From positions 11,837,186-11,901,185 of the forward strand of contig NC_049984.1 of the NCBI RefSeq assembly GCF_000003815.2: a stretch of 64,000 nt of DNA, in the 5' to 3' direction. How positions within the stretch are numbered: position 1 is the first letter of the stretch; every line of letters begins with the position of its first letter. Positions 57,107 through 64,000 of this stretch are shown here, one piece after another. The position numbers and the translations under genes are program-made. Source of the stretch: Branchiostoma floridae (Eukaryota > Chordata > Leptocardii > Amphioxiformes > Branchiostomatidae). Below the pieces are notes generated by a model. The model ran no database searches. It was not told the DNA's origin and was given only the letters and a program-made list of their open reading frames with translations.

Positions 57107-57180
57107 GTACTTTTCTTATGATCTTCTTGTAAAATGGAACTTAAAAACTTAGCTTCCTAATGTTGATTGTGTCTTGCGTA

Positions 57181-58132
57181 CAGTGGCGGCGGCACCGTGG
57201 GGGCAGTGGGGGCGGTCGCCCCCACAAAAAATAGGTCGTGGGGGCGTCGCCCCCACGATAAAATAAGCTGAAACACACAAAATCAAGCTGAAACTCTTGT
57301 GTACATTTTCACTAATGGAAATTTCATCAAATCTCGCTAGTCTACTGGCAAAATTTGGCCCTGAAAATGAAGGAAATGACGTTTCAGAGGGTCCATATTT
57401 CAAAATTTCAAAGGACCTCCCTTGTGAGGATTCGCGCCTTCGGCACTCAGGACATGGTGGGAAAATGCTACCGGAGCGTCGTCCCCCACAACCTTTCTCT
57501 AGTAGAAATTTCATTATCAAACTTTAGATTTGTTTACAAGCAAAATGTTCCCCTCAAATACTTGAAACGGCAATCAAAGTGTCCTGATCTAAAAATTTCT
57601 CCAGAACTTCCTTGCGGCGGCTTGCGTCTTCGGGGCTCACGACGACGTAGTGCAAAATATGTTGGTGCGTGGGTCGTCGCTCTCAAAAATCGTTTTCTCT
57701 ACTAGAAGTTTAATTAAATTCAGCTTAGTCTGTCTGCAAAATTTGTCCCTCAAAATACAGGAAATGGCGTTTCAGAGGGTCTAGATTTTAAAAATTTCCA
57801 GAACCTACCCTGCAACGGCTCGTACCTTCGCCGCTCGAGATAGTGAAAATATGTTGGGGGTGTCGCCCTCAATAACTTAAGTTAAAACTATACATGTATT
57901 TTTGATAGAAATGCCATTGAAGTTAACTTAATCTGGCAGCAAAATTTGCCCCTCAAAATGCAGGAAATAGCGTTTCAGAGGGTTTAGATTTGGATTTTTT
58001 CCGGGGGTGCATGCCCCCGGACCCCCCTAGAAGGGTCGCGCCTCTGGCGCGACGAATCTGGCCTTCGGCCCTCGATTTAGTGATATGACAAATATTCGCC
58101 CCCACAACTGAAAAACGGTGCCGCCGCCTCTG
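57181..58132. mobile_element. 952-base non-autonomous TIR transposon
   Basis: The ends CAGTGGCGGCGGCACCGTGG and the reverse complement of the right end (CAGAGGCGGCGGCACCGTTT) match at nearly all of the first 18 positions. GCGTA flanks both sides (57176-57180, 58133-58137), a five-base target duplication. The interior is GC-rich near the ends, with repeated GTCGCCCCCAC words and CATGCCCCCGGACCCCCCTA, and has no transposase frame. The superfamily is not certain. Confidence 0.85.
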
Positions 58133-61100
58133 GCGTATGATCGTTTGTTTTTTCTCCGTGTGTCAACAGCTGATTTTGTCATAATTCTTTCTGGTGATTT
58201 CAGATATTGGCTTGATATTGCTTATACTAGTCGATTATATCAGCTACATTCTCAGGTGAAAAGTAATTTTTAGTTCCAAATTCACATTCTTAGAGCGACC
58301 GTTTGCTATTGCACATCAAGCATCATAAGTAATGCTTGTTAAATTTGTTTGATGTTTGCCCAGTGTAGCCATCATTTTTCTTCTTGTTGTGCAAAGCATT
58401 GTGGGAATGTTGTGTAACTGAATATAATTACACCATATTACTGAAAGTTGCCTTGAAAAAATACTTCAAATCCTGTTAAGTTTGCGGGGATTCAATTTTG
58501 CAGTAGCAGAATGATGGTTTCATGGTGGTCCTGTACTGTACTGTAACATAATGTAATGAAAATCCTGCCATCTCTACGAACCGCTAGTGGCTACTGGTTA
58601 CCTGGCAAGTGTGCTACAACAAATGGACAGAACTTTGACTTTGACTTTAAAAAAGATGTCAGTGTGTTAGTGTGTTATAATCAACCGTCACTGATTTAAA
58701 CGTATATGCCCTCTGAATACGTAGAACAGTACTACGTTTCTCCCATGATGTTGTACTTATACAGTAGGTCGTATGGAGAAATGAATGAATGTGAAATAAA
58801 AAAAATTGTAGCAAGTACCTCAAACATTTTATTATGATGATACCGTGACAATGTATAGTATTTTTAAGTACTGTAGCAAGAAGGGGGTGCTGGAGCCGGT
58901 GTGAGCAGAAGACAGAAGGAAATGTTCACAGTGGTGTTGAGTTTGTGGTAAAGAGGCTACCACGAAAAACGCGAACATAAAACCCACGGCGTAAATTCTG
59001 CATTAACAGTAGCCGTTCATTGTTCTGTAAGTTGATCAGCTCTGATATGGACACTTTTGTCAGAAGATGAAAACAAAAAGGAAATATATCAGCCTCTTTA
59101 TTGAGAGAAATGGTATTGTGTTTTGGTAAAGTTGTTGTCATGGCTGTGTCTCCAGCATTGGCCCTTCTGTCTAACTTAGAAATTTGTTGCTTGGGATGGA
59201 GACAGATCTGAGCCATTAGAGCCTCTTTGAAAGACAAATCTTTGAAGTTTGTGTGAAATTTACCCCCAAAATTGCCTGAAATGGCATTTTAGATGGCCAA
59301 AGTTTATCAGGCAATACAGCATGAAAGAAAAGGCAGTGTGACACATTACCTTGTTTTATGGTTTAGGAACTTTATTAAGTTCTCATCAGGTCTTAGAAAG
59401 CATTTTGTAGTAGTCTCTCACATTGGAGATTTGTTAGAATTATAGTTGTAACTTTTAGCTTGGAATTACACCACTATCACAGCCTTGATGGCTTGAGACC
59501 AAGTTTAGTGGGGTTGAGTTATTTGATTTATACATGTATGGCTTTACCAGGTACATGTATATTGAAGTAATTTTATCCTAAAGTTGCTGTTGAAACTTGG
59601 CACGTGCACAAGTATTTGGTGTTCTCATTCCTAAGCTTTTGTACTAAGCTGGTGATTTGTACACATTTTGATGCTGGATTTTTTTCTTAGAGCAGCAGCA
59701 GCAGGGTTGAAACTTTGCGTTACAGATTCATTACATATGGATATCATGCAGTTGTCGGAGTGTTTGGTTATTTGTGCTTGTTTTATAGTATTGTCCTCCT
59801 TTACTTGACAAGGGGACAGACCTTGTCTTAGTGGTCACTACTCTATATTGTACTAGAGTTGCGTTGATTGGATTAGATTCTATGACTGTGGAAAACTGAT
59901 ATTCCACGATGAAGGTAAGAAGTTGATAGAGTCCTTGGTTACCATGTAAACAAGCTTTTAAACTTTCAGAATGAGGCTTCCTGAGGTCAAGATTTCGAGA
60001 GGAATTGGCCACTTGGTTAGCCATTAACACAAATTATATAGATTTATATCTTGCTTTCAATTTTATACAAATTATTACGATGTAAGAAAAAAAAAGTTTC
60101 ACGCACAAATTAATGCCTATGAAGTATGGACATGTGGCGGTTGCATTCTGTTTCAGTCATCACATTCAAAACTAGCTTAATTTTGTAAGAGGGACTTCAC
60201 TTTTATTTGAGATATTACCCAATACTTGTAGTACCTGATATTTTGCAGGGTTACTCTTCTATCGTGACCTACATAATCAGGAGGGGTAGATTTGATTTGA
60301 GTCCCTTATTTTGCTGTTAATCTTGCCAGGGTTGTTGATGTCAGATTAGACATGTCCTGATCTTGACATCTTGAGTTGTGGCATACATGAAAAGCAGCTC
60401 ACCCAATAACTGCCCAGGGCACCCAGGCCATAGCCATGCCCTGCCAAAAGTTTATGGGGAGCTCCCTGGGGAGGTATAAATTCCTTCTCATCCAATACAT
60501 CAACACTTCTGCGATATTGAGCAGTAGAAATTACTTTTCTCTGGACCACATTTATGTTACAAAAGTTGTCAATAACCGCTACCGAGGTAGGTGTGAAACA
60601 GGTGCATATAAGGTCATGTCATAATTTTTTATTTAGATAACCCCACATCAAAACTTGTTCTTACTGGTTGAAAGCTGTTCTAAGTTTAGTGACGCTACTG
60701 TACTATACTAGAATAAACATGTACAATAGATATAGTATTTCTATTGGCTGAAGGTGTGGTAGTCAATGATCAGCTGAACTTAGTACAATGGTGGGCTTGA
60801 GAAAATGTGGCTATCTTTATCTAGGAAGTAATGGGTAGTGGTGTTATACTAGAGTAGAATCGAACGTGAAACGTAGAAAATGCCAGTTACCATAATTACA
60901 GGATAGGTTAGGGATAATGACATGTAGTGATAACATACCTGTATGTCTTTGTCTACATGTGCATGTATTGGAATGTTTTGCTGAGCAAATATTTTCACTA
61001 TTTTCTATTTGTCCAGTGTTATTGTTTCCCGCTTTATTTTGTTTTGTTCCACGTCAATGACTGTGTGTCTGTAGTGTAGGCATAGTGTAGGAATAGTGTC

Positions 61101-61860
61101 CATATCTGGTTCAAGAAAGAAAAATGTTTTAATTAAATTCAAATTTGGTAGAACTTTTACATTGACTGAAAAATAACTCATTCCATAGAGAATTTTACAC
61201 TTGAGTTGTGCTTGTCATAATTGATAAATGATAGCATGTCAAGATCAAATTTAACGGGAACCTTGTTGTCATTCCGATTTTTGAATATGTTTTTCTCCCA
61301 CAAATTGATTCCTCGGCTCTTCTAGGATGGTCTATAATAAAAATCGCACAGAGACATACTAAAGAGACGCCAGTGCAGGACAGGTAGTAGCTCCATGATT
61401 GTGAAGTCCATTGTATACAGGGAGGAGACATTGTTTTGGGGGTGTTTTTGTGCGGCAGATTGCAGAATGGATTGACACAGTTCCAGTGCTCCCTTGAGGA
61501 TCTACTATACATTATGCAAACAGATATGTTCCAGTGGCGCTCTTTACATAGCCCCTCTCTCTTGGCTGCTAAAAGACTAATGATAAACACAAGGCAGCAT
61601 GCAGTTTGCTGTAGATACCTCTCTTGTAGTGTTTTGAATTACCTGCTTGAATAGTAATGAAATAAGGACGTCATTGAGCTGGATTCTATCAACACACCAG
61701 GAGTCCGATGCAAATGTGAATTGGTTATTGTACTTCTGAACAGATTATAGGATTTTGAAAAGGAAGAAATGCAGTAAAACTGTATTAGTTTTATAAGAAA
61801 TGCTTTCATCTTACCAAGGAACAGGGTATGGAAAATAATTGAAACCACTATAATTATCCA

Positions 61861-62049
61861 CACCCACATACATGATGTACACATACAAATATCATATGTA
61901 CACGTGTACACACATGTACACACACGTACGCGTGCACACACACACATGCACACACACACACACGTACACGTGCGCACACACACACATGCACACACACACA
62001 CACGTACACGTGCGCACACACACACATGTACACGCACACACACACACAT
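61861..62049. repeat. CA-rich minisatellite with GTACACGTGCG spacers
   Basis: Alternating purine-pyrimidine sequence: CA runs broken every 30-40 bases by ATGCA or GTACACGTGCG. Alternating CA/CG tracts favour Z-DNA. The long 'VCVCVC' frames read through it are not genes. Confidence 0.92.
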
Positions 62050-64000
62050 GTACTTGGGAATTCCATTTGTACACAAGACTGCTAAGTGTTTCAGCAATTA
62101 AACGTCTGAACCAAAATATTGTAGGAAGATAATTAGATATGTGACATGTCATGAAAAAATAAACAGGTGCTCCCACATATTTTGATGTTCTAACCTCTGT
62201 TTCTAACCACCCACACTAGCTACTTACTGACAGCTATGTATTGCAGAATTGCTGACATTATTCTTACTACACTAGTGGTCAAAGCATCTCTCTACCCATG
62301 ATGTGAGAATTCATGGTGGTCAGGATTTTATCCTGGCTGTCTGCCATGATATATGTGGGCTAAGACTGGATTTGGGTCAAAGGTTAGGAATGTGTTGCTA
62401 CTGTGATACCAACTAATATGTGTGTCAGCAACACTGGAAGCTGTAGGAGGGGATGAGCACGTTCTCATCAGTTGTAGACTGCCTTTTCTGTAATCAACCC
62501 TGCTTTACCTACAACATAGCGGCTGAAGTCCTGAAATGGGGCCTAGAAGGTCAGGACTTCCCCAATTTTACAACATCCCTTATATTTTTACTGTTTTCAT
62601 GATCAATCATGTGGCTTGTGTAGGTAGCTTGAACAAAGCATGATGCAAAAGCAAACAATGTTGTAAAATTATTGTTGCATTGGAGACAGCCTATACAAGA
62701 AAGTTAGTTGTTCAAATATCAGTATATGGAGGCTGTGCATATTTCTAGATAAAAGACAAGTGTTCAAAGCTTCCAAAATTTCAAATTAAAGTTACATAAA
62801 CATCCTAGATTTGGATCTATAAACATTGCAATACAATCTTTGTAGTGTTTAATTTTATGTTGTTGAATACTAGATCCTGTAAAGCTCGAACCTTTCACGT
62901 TTGTTTATTACTATGGTTTGTGGTTTTTACAGTTACCCCTCCAGCCCAAATTCATTACTCCACAACTGTGTCTCCCATGTATTACTAATGAACAAAAAAA
63001 TTGTTTCAAGCACTAAAAACAGGATGAAAATCTACCATTCCCCCCTACTTTGAAGAAAAAACAGTGCAAAAGTTAATGAATTTACAGTGTTATTACTCAA
63101 TTTTTTTTTACTCCAAGCAGTTTCCAGCATATTCAAAATTGTACATATCAGATACAGCTTGTGGAAGTGTTGGTTATTTGTCTTCTCCACAATATTTTGG
63201 GTAAAAGAATATGACAGGAGAAAGTGTTGTACATGTTGCTGAACACATACTTGCTTTGATAAATGTAGCAACAGCACTAAAAGAAACGCCCATGAAAGCA
63301 GCTCTGGCTTCAAAATATATAGAAAACATTTGTTACAAAGGTCACATTCTGACTGTCTGAAAATGTTTGGCAAAGCTTCTCTCTCCAGCAACTGAAGCTT
63401 GCTGTAACTCGTGTTTTGTCCTTTTGCAACCAGTGCTGTACCCTGCCAAGTCTGCACCCTGCCAAGTCTGCACCATTTCATACTGGAATCATTCAATGTA
63501 GAGTTGGTGAAAAAGGGGTATTTTATTTAGCGTCAGACTTCAGAGGGGATTGCCCCCCCCCCCTCTAGCCAGTTGTGACCTTGTCTGGTGTGCACCAGAG
63601 GTCACAGGGTTCATGACAACTTCTAACCCACCTTGACCCCTCACTACTTGGCGGCCTTTTTTGTTTTTCTCAGTGGCAAGGTTGCCAGGGGGTGGAATGG
63701 AATTGATTGCACTTTGAAATGACAGTAGTACCCTGCAGCAGGAATATTTCTTCTCTCTTATGTTTATGTTTTTGCCGTTTATTAAATTAACATTGATTTA
63801 TGTTACTATAACTATAAGCACCATATTGTCCATTAGAGCCTGCAGGCACAATTTTGGTGTAGTGAAATATTCATATGCCTTTATACAAAATGAAAAGCAG
63901 TCCTAAGTTGTTTTTATTAAAGAACCTGCAACTTTTATTAAATTCGCTACACTGAGTCTTCAATGTCAGGCTCAATAAATTTAGTAACTTCAGTTGATTA

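Larger units (their letters stand above)
57107..64000 (+). other. Intron following the first coding exon of the CHD7-family gene
   Basis: No further exon is recognised to the window end. The intron holds a 952-base TIR element (57181-58132), a CA-rich minisatellite (61861-62049), and otherwise AT-rich sequence in which I see nothing. Confidence 0.65.

Noticed and set aside
61639-62176. Open frames of alternating Val/Cys and His/Thr
   Set aside because: They are translations of the CA-rich minisatellite in all frames.

Overview
The window reads as animal nuclear DNA, most likely from a cephalochordate (amphioxus, Branchiostoma). This is inferred, not searched. The evidence is chordate-type intron-rich genes with normal GT-AG splice sites, vertebrate-like protein sequences, a RAB2A-CHD7 neighbourhood also found on human chromosome 8, and dense short TIR elements, Helitrons and hairpins typical of lancelet genomes. 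Two 100-base runs of N mark assembly gaps.

Layout. Positions 1-2375 (minus) hold the N-terminal part of a Helitron replicase with a 23-residue tandem repeat and a gap. Positions 2400-5460 are repeat-rich. A small minus-strand first exon with a signal peptide (5908-6097) lies head-to-head with POMGNT2 (7093-8865, plus), whose coding region is one exon. POMGNT2 converges on DGLUCY (minus, 16023 down to 10105, eleven coding exons that I could join in frame to a 665-residue protein). DGLUCY is head-to-head with PIGY (plus, 16424-17490, two exons, apparently with a GC-AG intron), and PIGY is followed within 200 bases by a PP2A B''-type subunit gene (17688-19781, two coding exons, 554 residues).

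Positions 21788-43601 (plus) are RAB2A, eight coding exons that join to 214 residues. Its introns carry the most interesting mobile DNA: a decayed 2.6 kb DNA transposon with a DDE transposase (35307-37937), and a 456-base miniature LTR retrotransposon (42662-43117) whose two LTRs each contain a tRNA-like module. About 10 kb without genes follows, with MITEs, long inverted repeats and one block that looks regulatory. Positions 55220-57106 hold the first coding exon (629 residues, Q/P-rich) of a CHD7-family chromatin remodeller; the rest to 64000 is its intron.

The genes do not form a pathway. POMGNT2 builds the functional O-mannose glycan on dystroglycan in the ER, PIGY is a subunit of the first enzyme of GPI-anchor synthesis in the ER, DGLUCY handles D-glutamate in mitochondria, the B'' subunit targets PP2A, RAB2A controls ER-Golgi and late endosomal traffic, and CHD7 remodels nucleosomes. 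All family assignments come from reading the sequence and remembered family features; no database search was run.
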